DNA of 62,437 nucleotides from Actinomadura barringtoniae. Its GTDB lineage: Bacteria; Actinomycetota; Actinomycetes; Streptosporangiales; Streptosporangiaceae. A model generated the notes under the pieces. That model did not search any database, was not told the DNA's origin, and saw nothing but the letters and a program-made list of their open reading frames with translations. Location of the stretch: NCBI RefSeq assembly GCF_017573505.1, contig NZ_JAGEOJ010000040.1, positions 1-62,437 on the forward strand. The letters run 5' to 3'. The translations under genes and the position numbers were made by a program. Shown piece after piece: positions 15,847 to 24,421 of this stretch; the first letter of the stretch is position 1, and the number at the start of each line of letters is the position of its first letter.

Positions 15847-16332
15847 TCAGCGGGTTCCCCACGAATAGGTCTGCTTGCGGAGCTTGAGGTAGACGAAGCT
15901 CTCGGTGGCGACGACGCCGGGGACCGTCCGGATGCGGCCGAGGAGCTCCAGGAGCTGCTCGTCGCTCTCGCAGACCAGCTCCAGCAGGATGTCGAACGAG
16001 CCGGCGGTGATGACGACGTAGTCGATCTCCTCGACCGCGGCGAGCTCGTCGGCGACCTTCTCCAGGTCGCCCTCGCACCGGACGCCGATCATCATCTGCC
16101 GGGAGAAGCCCAGGCTGAGCGGGTCGGTGACGCCGACGATCTGCATCACGCCGGTGTCCAGCAGCTTCTGGACCCGTTGTCGGACGGCGGCCTCCGAGAG
16201 CCCGACCGCCTTGCCGATCGCGGCGTACGAGCGCCGGCCGTCCTGCTGGAGCTGCTCGATGATCTGCTTGGAGGTCTCGTCCAGCTGCACGGGCGGGCGA
16301 GCGGACGACCGCGCCGGGGGGCGCTCGGTCAT
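15847..16332 (-). CDS. Lrp/AsnC family transcriptional regulator
   Basis: The 161-residue protein has an N-terminal helix-turn-helix (LDETSKQIIEQLQQDG and AIGKAVGLSEAAVRQRVQKL, about residues 15-65) and a C-terminal RAM ligand-binding domain ending in VPGVVATESFVYLKL. AGGAGG five bases before ATG 16332 selects this start over ATG 16353. It is divergent from the aldehyde dehydrogenase and polyamine transport genes and is their likely ligand-responsive regulator; polyamines or GABA-pathway compounds are plausible effectors. Confidence 0.9.
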   Translation of the reverse strand: MTERPPARSSARPPVQLDETSKQIIEQLQQDGRRSYAAIGKAVGLSEAAVRQRVQKLLDTGVMQIVGVTDPLSLGFSRQMMIGVRCEGDLEKVADELAAVEEIDYVVITAGSFDILLELVCESDEQLLELLGRIRTVPGVVATESFVYLKLRKQTYSWGTR

Positions 16333-16389
16333 GGTGGCCTCCTCATGCGGCATCGTGTCCGCCTAGGCATAGAACCAAGGGAATCCGTC

Positions 16390-16448
16390 GTGAAATCCGA
16401 TCGTAACAACGGAATCACTTGTATTGACGCTCGACCTCTGTCAAGGTC
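16390..16448. promoter_or_regulatory. Inverted repeats between the Lrp gene and the polyamine genes
   Basis: An imperfect dyad (GTGAAATCCG at 16390 with CGGAATCAC ending at 16418) is followed by two nested dyads, TTGAC/GTCAA (16424-16444) and GACCT/AGGTC (16433-16448). The area is less GC-rich than its surroundings. These are reasonable Lrp binding sites, unproven. Confidence 0.4.
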
Positions 16449-16526
16449 GGGCCTAAAGCAGGTTATGGGGGATGTGGGGCACCGATCCCACGATGTCAGG
16501 ACACATCCGGCTGTGGAGGGGCGAAG

Positions 16527-17969
16527 GTGACCAGCGACGGCAGGACCAGGCTGCGCAACTTTATCGGCGGCGAGTACGTGGACGCCAAGGACGGCCGGAC
16601 CATGGAGGTGGTCGACCCCAGCACCGGTGAGGTGTACGGGGAGGCGCCGGTGTCCGGGGCCGGTGACGTCGACGCAGCCTTCCGCGCCGCCGCCGAGGCG
16701 TTCCCGGCCTGGCGGGACGCCACGCCGAAGGACCGCAGCCTCGCGCTCCTGCGCTTCGCGGACGCGGTGGAGGCACGGGCGCAGGACCTGGTCGAGGCCG
16801 AGAGCCGCGACACCGGCAAGCCGCTCCAGCTGACCGCCGACGAAGAGATCCCGCCGATGGTGGACAACATCCGCTTCTTCGCGGGAGCCGGACGTGTCCT
16901 GGAGGGCAAGGCGTCGGGCGAGTACATGGAGGACCACACCTCCACGATCCGCCGCGAGCCGATCGGGGTGTGCGCCCAGGTCACGCCCTGGAACTACCCG
17001 ATGATGATGGCGGTCTGGAAGTTCGGCCCCGCCCTCACGGCCGGCAACACCGTCGTCCTGAAGCCTTCCGAGACCACGCCCGCCAGCACGCTGCTGCTCG
17101 CCGAGATCGCGGCCGAGTTCCTGCCGCCGGGCGTCTTCAATGTGATCTGCGGCGACCGCGACACCGGCCGCGAGCTGGTCAGGCACCCGGCGCCGCAGAT
17201 GGTGTCGATCACCGGCAGCGTACGGGCCGGGATGGAGGTCGCGCGGGCCGCCGCCGACGATCTGAAGCGCGTACACCTTGAACTGGGCGGCAAGGCCCCG
17301 GTGGTCGTGTTCGACGACGCCGACATCGCGTCCGCCGCCGAGGGCATCGCGGGCGCCGGATACTTCAACGCCGGTCAGGACTGCACCGCCGCCACCCGCG
17401 TCCTGGTCGCCGAACGGCTTGCGGACGACTTCACCGCGGCCCTCGCCGAGGCGGCGCGCGGCACCAAGGTCGGCCCGCCGACCCAGGACGACGCCGACTT
17501 CGGCCCGGTCAACAACGAGAACCAGCTCTCCCGCGTTCAGGGGTTCCTGGACCGCACGCCGGACCACGCCGAGGTGCTGGCGGGCGGCGAACGGGTCGGC
17601 GACCGCGGCTACTTCTTCGCCCCGACCGTCGTCGGCGGCCTCCGCCAGGACGACGAGATGGTCCAGAACGAGATCTTCGGCCCGGTCATCACCGTTCAGC
17701 GCTTCTCGGCGGAGGAGCAGGCGATCGAGTGGGCCAACGGCGTGAAGTACGGCCTGGCCGCCAGCGTCTGGACCCGCGACCACGGCCGCGCCATGCGCAT
17801 GACCAAGGCGCTGGACTTCGGTGCCGTCTGGGTCAACACACACATCCCCTTCGTGTCGGAGATGCCGCACGGCGGCTTCAAGCACTCCGGTTACGGCAAG
17901 GACATGTCGCTGTACGGAATCGAGGACTACACCCGCATCAAGCACGTCATGCACTACATCGGCACCTGA
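16527..17969 (+). CDS. Gamma-aminobutyraldehyde dehydrogenase-like aldehyde dehydrogenase
   Basis: This 480-residue NAD(P)-dependent dehydrogenase probably oxidises 4-aminobutanal from putrescine to GABA. It has the oxyanion Asn in TPWNYPMMMAVWKFGPAL, the coenzyme loop ITGSVRAG, the general base Glu in LELGGKAPVVV and the nucleophilic Cys in FNAGQDCTAATR. The GQDCTAATR wording is typical of aminobutyraldehyde dehydrogenases. GTG 16527 has GGAGGG at 16515-16520. The neighbouring Lrp regulator, potABCD and FAD amine oxidase support the pathway. Its last codons seed a 20-bp tandem repeat. Confidence 0.88.
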   Translation: MTSDGRTRLRNFIGGEYVDAKDGRTMEVVDPSTGEVYGEAPVSGAGDVDAAFRAAAEAFPAWRDATPKDRSLALLRFADAVEARAQDLVEAESRDTGKPLQLTADEEIPPMVDNIRFFAGAGRVLEGKASGEYMEDHTSTIRREPIGVCAQVTPWNYPMMMAVWKFGPALTAGNTVVLKPSETTPASTLLLAEIAAEFLPPGVFNVICGDRDTGRELVRHPAPQMVSITGSVRAGMEVARAAADDLKRVHLELGGKAPVVVFDDADIASAAEGIAGAGYFNAGQDCTAATRVLVAERLADDFTAALAEAARGTKVGPPTQDDADFGPVNNENQLSRVQGFLDRTPDHAEVLAGGERVGDRGYFFAPTVVGGLRQDDEMVQNEIFGPVITVQRFSAEEQAIEWANGVKYGLAASVWTRDHGRAMRMTKALDFGAVWVNTHIPFVSEMPHGGFKHSGYGKDMSLYGIEDYTRIKHVMHYIGT

Positions 17970-18101
17970 GCGACCACAACGGCGCCTGAGCGACCACAAC
18001 GGCGCCTGAGCGACCACATCAGCACCTGAACGACCACATCAGCACCTGAGCGACCACAACGGCGCCCTGAACGACCGCATCAGCACCTGAACGACCACAT
18101 C
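17951..18101 (+). repeat. 20-bp tandem repeat seeded by the aldehyde dehydrogenase 3' end
   Basis: Units of GGCACCTGAGCGACCACAAC type start at 17961, 17981, 18001, 18021, 18041, 18061 (21 bases) and 18082. The first unit contains the last codons and the TGA of the gene, and each later unit repeats an ACCTGA or GCCTGA copy of that stop. The array fills most of the spacer before potA. Confidence 0.95.
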
Positions 18102-18164
18102 GCCTATCGCCTATAGAGTCCCGCCCCCCGCGTAAGAGGAACCCCGCGACAAAGGAACCACGCC

Positions 18165-19352
18165 ATGACGGAGACCAGGAACGTCCCCGTGCGCGACGAC
18201 CCGGACGGGCCGGACTCCGCGCTTCCCGCCATCGAGCTCTCTGGCGTGGTCAAGGAGTACCACGCGCATGGAGAGACCGTGATGGCGGTCAGGGGCATCG
18301 ACGTGACGATCGGGCAGGGGGAGTTCTTCTCCCTGCTCGGCCCGTCCGGCTGCGGCAAGACCACGACGATGCGGATGATCGCGGGCTTCGAGGAGCTCAC
18401 CGAGGGCTCGGTCTTCCTGCACGGCAAGGACGTCAGCGACGTCCCGGCCAACAAGCGCGACGTCAACATGGTGTTCCAGTCGTACGCGCTGTTCCCGCAC
18501 ATGAGCGTGTTCGAGAACGTCGCGTTCGGCCTCCGCCGCAAGGGCACGCCCAAGGACGAGGTCAAGAAGCGCGTCGGCGAGATCCTGGAGATCGTCGACC
18601 TCACCGGCCGCGAGAAGCGGCGGCCGCGGGAGATGTCGGGCGGCCAGCAGCAGCGGGTCGCGCTGGCCCGCGCGCTGGTCAACCGGCCGCGCGCGCTGCT
18701 GCTGGACGAGCCGCTCGGCGCGCTGGACCTGAAGCTGCGCCAGCAGATGCAGGTGGAGCTGAAGCGCATCCAGCGCGAGGTCGGCATCACGTTCGTGTAC
18801 GTCACGCACGACCAGGGCGAGGCGCTGACGATGTCGGACCGGATCGCGGTCATGAACGACGGCAGCATCGAGCAGCTCGGCGCGCCCCGCGACATCTACG
18901 AACGGCCCGCGACCAAGTTCGTCGCCGGGTTCATCGGCACGTCCAACCTGCTGACCGGTGAGGTCGGCGAGGTCACCGGCGAGCACGCGATCATCTCCTA
19001 CGGCGAGGACGAGCGGATCATGGTGCCGCTCGGCACCGGCGCGAGCGCCTCGACGGGCGACCGGCTGGAGCTGACCGTACGGCCGGAGAAGATCGAGATC
19101 GGCACCGACCGGCCCGGCGACGAGAACGGCTCGCGCGTGCGCGCCACGGTCTCGGAGGTCGTCTATCTCGGCACGTCCACGAACTACCACGTCACGACCG
19201 CCTCCGGCGACGACGTGACGGTCTTCCTGCAGAACGCCACCAACGCCGACGACATCGCCGTGCGCGGCGACGTCGTCTGGCTGTCCTGGGAGCCGCGCCA
19301 CTCGTACGCGATCGGCACCTCCGACGCCACCACCACCGTGGGCGCGCCATGA
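18165..19352 (+). CDS. potA: Spermidine/putrescine ABC transporter ATP-binding protein
   Basis: PotA powers polyamine import. The 395-residue protein has Walker A (GPSGCGKTTT), a Q-loop (VFQSYALFPHMSVFEN), the signature MSGGQQQRVALARAL, Walker B (ALLLDEPLGALD), the H-loop VTHDQ and a C-terminal TOBE domain (about 300-395). AAAGGAA lies 9 bases before ATG 18165. The stop overlaps potD by four bases, so the four transport genes are one transcript. TATAGA at 18112-18117 could be a -10 for a local promoter. Confidence 0.93.
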   Translation: MTETRNVPVRDDPDGPDSALPAIELSGVVKEYHAHGETVMAVRGIDVTIGQGEFFSLLGPSGCGKTTTMRMIAGFEELTEGSVFLHGKDVSDVPANKRDVNMVFQSYALFPHMSVFENVAFGLRRKGTPKDEVKKRVGEILEIVDLTGREKRRPREMSGGQQQRVALARALVNRPRALLLDEPLGALDLKLRQQMQVELKRIQREVGITFVYVTHDQGEALTMSDRIAVMNDGSIEQLGAPRDIYERPATKFVAGFIGTSNLLTGEVGEVTGEHAIISYGEDERIMVPLGTGASASTGDRLELTVRPEKIEIGTDRPGDENGSRVRATVSEVVYLGTSTNYHVTTASGDDVTVFLQNATNADDIAVRGDVVWLSWEPRHSYAIGTSDATTTVGAP

Positions 19353-20650
19353 CCAGCCCCAACCCCCCGGGCGGCCACCACGCGCCCGATCTCCGCAGCG
19401 ACCCCGCGTTCATCAGGGGCATGACCACCCGCCGCGGCGCCGCAGCGGCGACCCTCGGCGGGCCGATGACCTCGCGCCGCGACGCGTTGCGCCTCTTCGG
19501 CGCGTCCGCCGCCGGCCTTGCGCTCGCAGCCTGTTCCATTCCCGGGCAGGGCGGACGCGGGAACGTCACCCAGGCCACCATCAACGCGTACTGGAAGGGC
19601 AAGGAGAGCAAGGGCCACGTCAACTGGGCCAACTGGCCGGGCTATATGCAGGACGACCGGGCCACTATCAAGGCGTTCACCAAGGCCACCGGCATCCAGG
19701 TGACCTACAAGGAGGTCATCCAGGAGGCCTCCGAGTGGTTCGGCAAGATTCAGGCACCTCTCGCTGCCAACCAGTCCATCGGCTTTGACCTGATGGTCGT
19801 CACTACGGGCATCCAGGCGACCAAGTGCATCGAGCTCGGTTACCTTGCCCCGCTTGACCACTCCCGGCTGCAGAGGTTCGAGAAGTACGCCGGTGCGCAT
19901 TTCAAGAACCAGTCCTACGACCCGGGCAACGCGTTCACCATCCCCTACGAGTCCGGGGTAACCGGCATCGCGTACAACACCAAGTACGTGAAGGAGCCGA
20001 TCACCAGCATCGCCCAGCTCTTCGACCCCAAGTACAAGGGCAAGGTCGGGATGATGGGCGACTCCCAGGAGCTCGGTAACTTCGGGATGTTCGCGATCGG
20101 GGTCGATCCGCAGAAGTCCACCCCCAAGGACTGGGAGGCCGCCGCGCACAAGCTCCGCGAGCAGCGCGAGGCCGGGATCGTACGCAAGTACTACGAGCAG
20201 AACTACATCGACGCCGTCACCAAGGGCGACACCTGGCTGACGATGGCCTGGTCCGGGGACGTGTACTCGCTCGCCAGCGACGATGTGAAATTCGTGGTGC
20301 CCAAGGAGGGCGGGACGTTGTGGACCGACCTCATGATGATTCCCAAAACGGCGAGCAACCCGGTCGACGCCCTCACGCTGATGGACTGGCTCTACGATCC
20401 ACGCCAGAACGCCACGCTGACCGAGTTCATCAACTACATCCCGCCCGTCCCGTCGGCGCAGAAGTACGTCCAGGCTGACGCCAACACGGCCACCGGTGAT
20501 GACAAGGCCGATCTCGAACGGCTCTCCACCAGCCCCCTGGTGTTCCCCTCCGAGGCCGACCTCGCCAAGCTGCGCACCTACCGGGTCCTGACCCAGCAGG
20601 AGGAGACGCAGTACCAGAAGATCTTCCTCCCCATCGCGCAGGGAAGCTGA
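19349..20650 (+). CDS. potD: Spermidine/putrescine ABC transporter substrate-binding protein
   Basis: The exported 433-residue protein binds polyamine outside the membrane. Near residue 42 it has SRRDALRLFG followed by a hydrophobic stretch and LAAC, meaning a twin-arginine-type signal joined to a lipobox, so it is probably a Tat-exported lipoprotein. The mature part has the periplasmic-binding fold with VNWANWPGYM near the start and IPYESGVTGIAYN. A 40-residue stretch precedes the signal; in-frame ATG codons at MTTRRG and MTSRRD may be the true start. It overlaps potA. Confidence 0.92.
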   Translation: MTSPNPPGGHHAPDLRSDPAFIRGMTTRRGAAAATLGGPMTSRRDALRLFGASAAGLALAACSIPGQGGRGNVTQATINAYWKGKESKGHVNWANWPGYMQDDRATIKAFTKATGIQVTYKEVIQEASEWFGKIQAPLAANQSIGFDLMVVTTGIQATKCIELGYLAPLDHSRLQRFEKYAGAHFKNQSYDPGNAFTIPYESGVTGIAYNTKYVKEPITSIAQLFDPKYKGKVGMMGDSQELGNFGMFAIGVDPQKSTPKDWEAAAHKLREQREAGIVRKYYEQNYIDAVTKGDTWLTMAWSGDVYSLASDDVKFVVPKEGGTLWTDLMMIPKTASNPVDALTLMDWLYDPRQNATLTEFINYIPPVPSAQKYVQADANTATGDDKADLERLSTSPLVFPSEADLAKLRTYRVLTQQEETQYQKIFLPIAQGS

Positions 20651-20659
20651 GGGACCGGG

Positions 20660-21523
20660 ATGCGACGTCTCAAGGGGCGGCTGACCCCCTACCTGCTGAT
20701 GCTCCCCGCCGGGCTGTGGCTCGTGGTCTTCTTCGCGATACCGATGATCTACATGGCGTCGGTGTCGCTGATGACCGGCAACCTGATCGACGGCTGGAAG
20801 CAGACCTGGCACTGGCAGAACTACACCGACGGCCTGGACGTGTACGGCGACAAGCTGGTCCGGTCGCTCTGGTACGGGCTGATCGCCACGGTCGCGTGCA
20901 TCGCGCTCGCCTATCCGGCCGCGTACTGGATCGCGTTCAAGGGCGGGCGGCACAAGTCGACCTGGCTGTTCATGCTGCTGCTGCCGTTCTTCGTTTCGTT
21001 CGTGCTGCGGACGGTCGCGTGGAAGCTGGTGCTGACCGACAACGGGCCGGTGCTGTCGCCGCTGAAGAGCTGGGGCCTGCTGCCGAACGACTACCACGTG
21101 CTGGACAGCGGCTTCGCGGTGATCTCCGGGCTCACCTACAACTTCCTGCCGTTCATGGTGCTGCCGATCTACGTGGCGCTGGAACGGATCGACTACCGGG
21201 TGATCGAGGCCGCCTACGACCTGTACGCGGGGCGGTTCGAGGTGTTCCGGCGGGTGGTCTTCCCGCTGTCGCTGCCGGGCGTGTTCGCCGGGGTCATCAT
21301 GACGTTCGTCCCGGTGACCTCCGACTACGTGAACGCCTCGGTGCTCGGCGGGCCGGACAACACGATGATCGGCAACGTGATCCAGGCCGAGTACTTCACC
21401 AACAGCAACTACGCGTCGGCCTCGGCGCTGTCGTTCACCCTGATGGCGCTGCTGCTGGTCGGGATCTTCGTCTACGCACGGGCGCTCGGGACCGAGGACG
21501 TTCTGGAGGCGGCAGGCCGATGA
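20660..21523 (+). CDS. potB: Spermidine/putrescine ABC transporter permease, PotB type
   Basis: The 287-residue inner-membrane subunit has six transmembrane helices and the cytoplasmic EAA loop (EAAYDLYAGRFEVFRRVVFP, about residue 200) that docks on PotA. It pairs with the next gene; TGA 21521-21523 overlaps the potC ATG. Confidence 0.92.
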   Translation: MRRLKGRLTPYLLMLPAGLWLVVFFAIPMIYMASVSLMTGNLIDGWKQTWHWQNYTDGLDVYGDKLVRSLWYGLIATVACIALAYPAAYWIAFKGGRHKSTWLFMLLLPFFVSFVLRTVAWKLVLTDNGPVLSPLKSWGLLPNDYHVLDSGFAVISGLTYNFLPFMVLPIYVALERIDYRVIEAAYDLYAGRFEVFRRVVFPLSLPGVFAGVIMTFVPVTSDYVNASVLGGPDNTMIGNVIQAEYFTNSNYASASALSFTLMALLLVGIFVYARALGTEDVLEAAGR

Positions 21524-22362
21524 CCACCACACTCGCCCCGAACCGGCCGACCCCCGCGCGCCGCCGGCGCCGCCGCTTCCCGCTCCGCGGCAAGGGCCTG
21601 CAGGTCTACACCGTCGTTCTCGTCGCGTGGCTGCTGCTGCCGATCGCCGTGATGATCCTCTTCGGGTTCAACGACACGCACAGCAAGCAGAACTTCCAGT
21701 GGGAGGGCTTCACGCTCAAGTGGTACCGCCACTTGTTCGACAAGAAGGACCTCACCGACGCGCTGGTCAACTCGATCACGATCGCGCTGCTCACGACCGT
21801 GATCGCGACCGTTCTCGGCACGCTGCTGGGCCTGGCCATCGGCCGGTACCGCTTCCGCGGGCAGGGCGTGGCGAACCTGGTCATGTTCGCGGCGATCTCC
21901 TGCCCCGAGCTGGTCATGGGCGCCTCGCTGCTGTCGATGTTCGTCGCGACCGAGACCCCGCGCGGCTACCTCACGATCCTCGCCGCGCACGTGATGTTCT
22001 CGGTGTCGTTCGTCGCCATCACCGTCCGGGCGCGCGCCGTCGGCCTGGACGCCTCCATCGAGGAGGCGGCCCGCGACCTCGGCGCCGGCCCCTGGGACAC
22101 CTTCCGCCTGGTCACCCTGCCGATGATCATGCCGGGCGTCCTGTCCGGCGCGCTGCTGGCGTTCGCCCTGTCGGTGGACGACTTCGTCATCACCAACTTC
22201 ACCAGCGGCGCCACCACGACGTTCCCGCTCTGGGTCTGGGCCTCCACCCGCACCGGCACCCCGCCCCAGGTCAACGTCATGGGCACCCTGATCTTCGCCG
22301 TCGGCGTCCTCCTGGCGGCCGTCAACATCGTCGCCGCGCGCCGCCGTTCCCGCCGCACCTAA
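21520..22362 (+). CDS. potC: Spermidine/putrescine ABC transporter permease, PotC type
   Basis: The 280-residue second permease has an Arg-rich N-terminus, about six helices and its own EAA loop (EEAARDLGAGPWDTFRLVTL). The SVDDFVITNF segment is typical of PotC. ATG 21520 overlaps the potB stop by four bases; a longer frame open upstream is antiparallel-bias noise inside potB. The FAD oxidase gene follows after 97 bases. Confidence 0.92.
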   Translation: MTTTLAPNRPTPARRRRRRFPLRGKGLQVYTVVLVAWLLLPIAVMILFGFNDTHSKQNFQWEGFTLKWYRHLFDKKDLTDALVNSITIALLTTVIATVLGTLLGLAIGRYRFRGQGVANLVMFAAISCPELVMGASLLSMFVATETPRGYLTILAAHVMFSVSFVAITVRARAVGLDASIEEAARDLGAGPWDTFRLVTLPMIMPGVLSGALLAFALSVDDFVITNFTSGATTTFPLWVWASTRTGTPPQVNVMGTLIFAVGVLLAAVNIVAARRRSRRT

Positions 22363-22459
22363 CCTTCGACCGCGCAGACCACCGAACGCCACCGAACATC
22401 GTCATCACCGGGCTCCGCCGCGCCGACCTCGGCTCGCAGCCCCGCAGGGAGTTGAAAAT

Positions 22460-23866
22460 GTGAACGCGCTGAAGTCTCTCGCCGAGGCCGAGCCCACCCC
22501 GTACTGGCTTGAGGATCCTGGGCGTCCTGAGGCGGGGGCTGCGCTCGTGCGGCGGGAGACCTGCGACCTGGCGGTGGTGGGGGGTGGCTACACCGGGTTG
22601 TGGGCCGCCTTGCGGGCCAAGGAACGCGATCCTTCGCTGGACGTGGTGGTGCTGGAGGCCGATCGGATCGGGGCCGCCGCGTCCGGGCGTAACGGCGGGT
22701 TCTGCGCGGCCAGCCTTACGCATGGGCTGGGGAACGGGTTGGAGCGCTGGCCTGACGAGATGGCCGCGTTGGAGCGGTTGGGGCGCGACAACCTGCAGGC
22801 CATAGGCGAGACCCTGGAACGCTACGGAATCGACGCCGAGTGGGAGCGTACGGGGGAGCTCCATGTGGCGACCGAGGCGTGGCAGGTGCCTGAGCTTGCG
22901 GAGGAGGCCGAAGCGGCGCGTGAGCTAGGGCGCGAGCCTGTGCTCATGTCTTCTGCGGAGGTACGGGCTGAGGTCGCCTCGCCTACATATCTGGCCGGCC
23001 TGTGGGATCGGGACGGGGTGGCCATGGTCAACCCTGCCAAGCTGGCCTGGGGGCTTGCCGAGGCGTGCCGTTCCCTGGGCGTGCGTATTTACGAGAACAC
23101 GCGGGTGACCGGGCTGTGTGCCGATCGGCGCCTTCACCTGACCACCCCGTACGGGACGATCGAGGCGCGGCAGGTGGCCTTGGGAACGGGTGTTTTCCCG
23201 CCTCTATTGAGGAGGCTGCGGCACTTCCTGGTTCCTGTGTACGACTACGCCTTGGTGACCGAGCCGTTGAGCAAGGAGCAGCGGGAATCGCTTGGCTGGG
23301 AACGGCGGCAGGGGCTGGGGGACAGCGCCAACCAGTTCCACTACTACCGGCTGACGAGTGACGACCGGATCCTGTGGGGCGGGTATGACGCGATTTACCA
23401 CTTCGGTAACGAGATCCATGCGGAGCTGGAGCGGCGGCCTGCCACGTTCGCGACGTTGGCCCGGCACTTCTTCACCACGTTCCCGCAGCTGGAAGGGGTC
23501 GGCTTCAGCAACGCGTGGGGCGGGGTCATCGACACGTGCAGCCGCTTCTGCGCGTTCTTCGGAACGGCCTACGACGGGCGGCTCGCCTATGCGGCGGGCT
23601 ATACCGGCCTCGGGGTCGGGGCTACGCGCTTCGGGGCGGACGTGATGCTGGACCGGCTGGGGGTCGGTCTTGCGGAGGGGGAGGAGACCGAGCGCACGCG
23701 GCTCAAGATGGTGCGCTCCAAGCCGATTCCGTTCCCGCCCGAGCCTCTTCGTTACGGAGTCATCGAGCTGACGCGCAGAGAGATTGCGCGTGCGGATCGC
23801 AATGCCGGACGCCGTGGCCTCTGGTTGCGGACTCTTGACCGGCTGGGGCTCGGCTTCGATTCATAG
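22460..23866 (+). CDS. FAD-dependent amine oxidoreductase (DadA/PuuB-like)
   Basis: The 468-residue protein has an N-terminal FAD-binding Rossmann motif (LAVVGGGYTGLWAAL), a second FAD contact in AAASGRNGGFC, and a C-terminal DAO-type segment with AAGYTGLGVGATR. GRNGG and the overall layout match gamma-glutamylputrescine oxidase-like enzymes. It would oxidise an amine imported by potABCD to an aldehyde for the dehydrogenase upstream. GTG 22460 is the start, with AGGGAG at 22446-22451. A terminator hairpin follows. Confidence 0.88.
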   Translation: MNALKSLAEAEPTPYWLEDPGRPEAGAALVRRETCDLAVVGGGYTGLWAALRAKERDPSLDVVVLEADRIGAAASGRNGGFCAASLTHGLGNGLERWPDEMAALERLGRDNLQAIGETLERYGIDAEWERTGELHVATEAWQVPELAEEAEAARELGREPVLMSSAEVRAEVASPTYLAGLWDRDGVAMVNPAKLAWGLAEACRSLGVRIYENTRVTGLCADRRLHLTTPYGTIEARQVALGTGVFPPLLRRLRHFLVPVYDYALVTEPLSKEQRESLGWERRQGLGDSANQFHYYRLTSDDRILWGGYDAIYHFGNEIHAELERRPATFATLARHFFTTFPQLEGVGFSNAWGGVIDTCSRFCAFFGTAYDGRLAYAAGYTGLGVGATRFGADVMLDRLGVGLAEGEETERTRLKMVRSKPIPFPPEPLRYGVIELTRREIARADRNAGRRGLWLRTLDRLGLGFDS

Positions 23867-23905
23867 ACCGCGAGTCTGCGCGTCCGGGCGTTCGCCCGCC
23901 TGGGG

Positions 23906-23934
23906 ACCGTCGCCCCCTTTTACGGGGCGACGGT
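23906..23934. terminator. Bidirectional terminator hairpin
   Basis: A perfect 11-bp stem, ACCGTCGCCCC (23906-23916) with GGGGCGACGGT (23924-23934), encloses a 7-base loop. It sits between convergent genes. No long T run follows on either strand. Confidence 0.75.
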
Positions 23935-23980
23935 GCGCGTCTTTGGTGCTTGCCCTGCCTTGTAGGTCAGGCTCGGGCGG

Positions 23981-24226
23981 TCAGTCCAGGTTCGCGTACA
24001 CGAACGGTACGACGAACGCGATCAGTGCCAGGGCCTCCGCCATCGCGAATCCCAGGATCATGTTCTGCCTGATCACGGCGGTGAGCTCGGGCTGCCTGGC
24101 GATGGCGAGGCACCCCATTCCGAAGATCAGGCCGATCGCGATGCCGGGTCCGACGGTGGCGATGCCGAAGGCGACGGCATCGATGTGCCCCTTCACCTCG
24201 GCGGCGGCCAGTGGCGCATTGGACAT
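23981..24226 (-). CDS. Orphan ATP synthase F0 subunit c-like proteolipid
   Basis: The 81-residue protein is two hydrophobic helices joined by the polar RQPE loop (residues 44-47), exactly the F0 c-subunit plan. The ion-carrying carboxylate is Glu64 in FAMAEALALIAF, and a glycine-rich first helix (VGPGIAIGLIFGMG) is present. GAGGTGATC, nearly a perfect anti-SD match, precedes the ATG. No other ATP synthase gene is nearby, so it is a paralogue outside the atp operon. It lies 195 bases downstream of a minus-strand operon that includes NDH-2. Its role is unknown. Confidence 0.85.
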   Translation of the reverse strand: MSNAPLAAAEVKGHIDAVAFGIATVGPGIAIGLIFGMGCLAIARQPELTAVIRQNMILGFAMAEALALIAFVVPFVYANLD

Positions 24227-24373
24227 GTGTGATCACCTCACTGTGCGCGAGGCTCTCGCGGTCGCCTGCCGCGTTGCTAAGGAGGATGGCTGCCGAACAC
24301 GAGGAACCTCGTCTCTGAAATGGATGTTTCGGGGTGATCATGCCCAGTTCGCCGGGACTTCATGATCGGGGCC

Positions 24374-24396
24374 GTGGGCCGAAACCGGCCGCCCAC
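24374..24396 (-). terminator. Possible terminator after the NDH-2/membrane operon
   Basis: GTGGGC (24374-24379) pairs with GCCCAC (24391-24396) around an 11-base loop, beyond the stop of the minus-strand membrane gene. It is a weak stem without a T run, so read-through into the c-subunit gene is possible. Confidence 0.3.
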
Positions 24397-24421
24397 AGTG
24401 ACCGAATCTCTGATAAAGCGC

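Noticed and set aside
17951..18101. CRISPR-like array
   Set aside because: Units are contiguous 20-mers without unique spacers, and no cas genes are present.
19184..21532. Long minus-strand open frame of 782 codons
   Set aside because: It is antisense to potA, potD and potB, whose families are unmistakable; His/Arg/Gln-rich antisense translation is a GC artefact.
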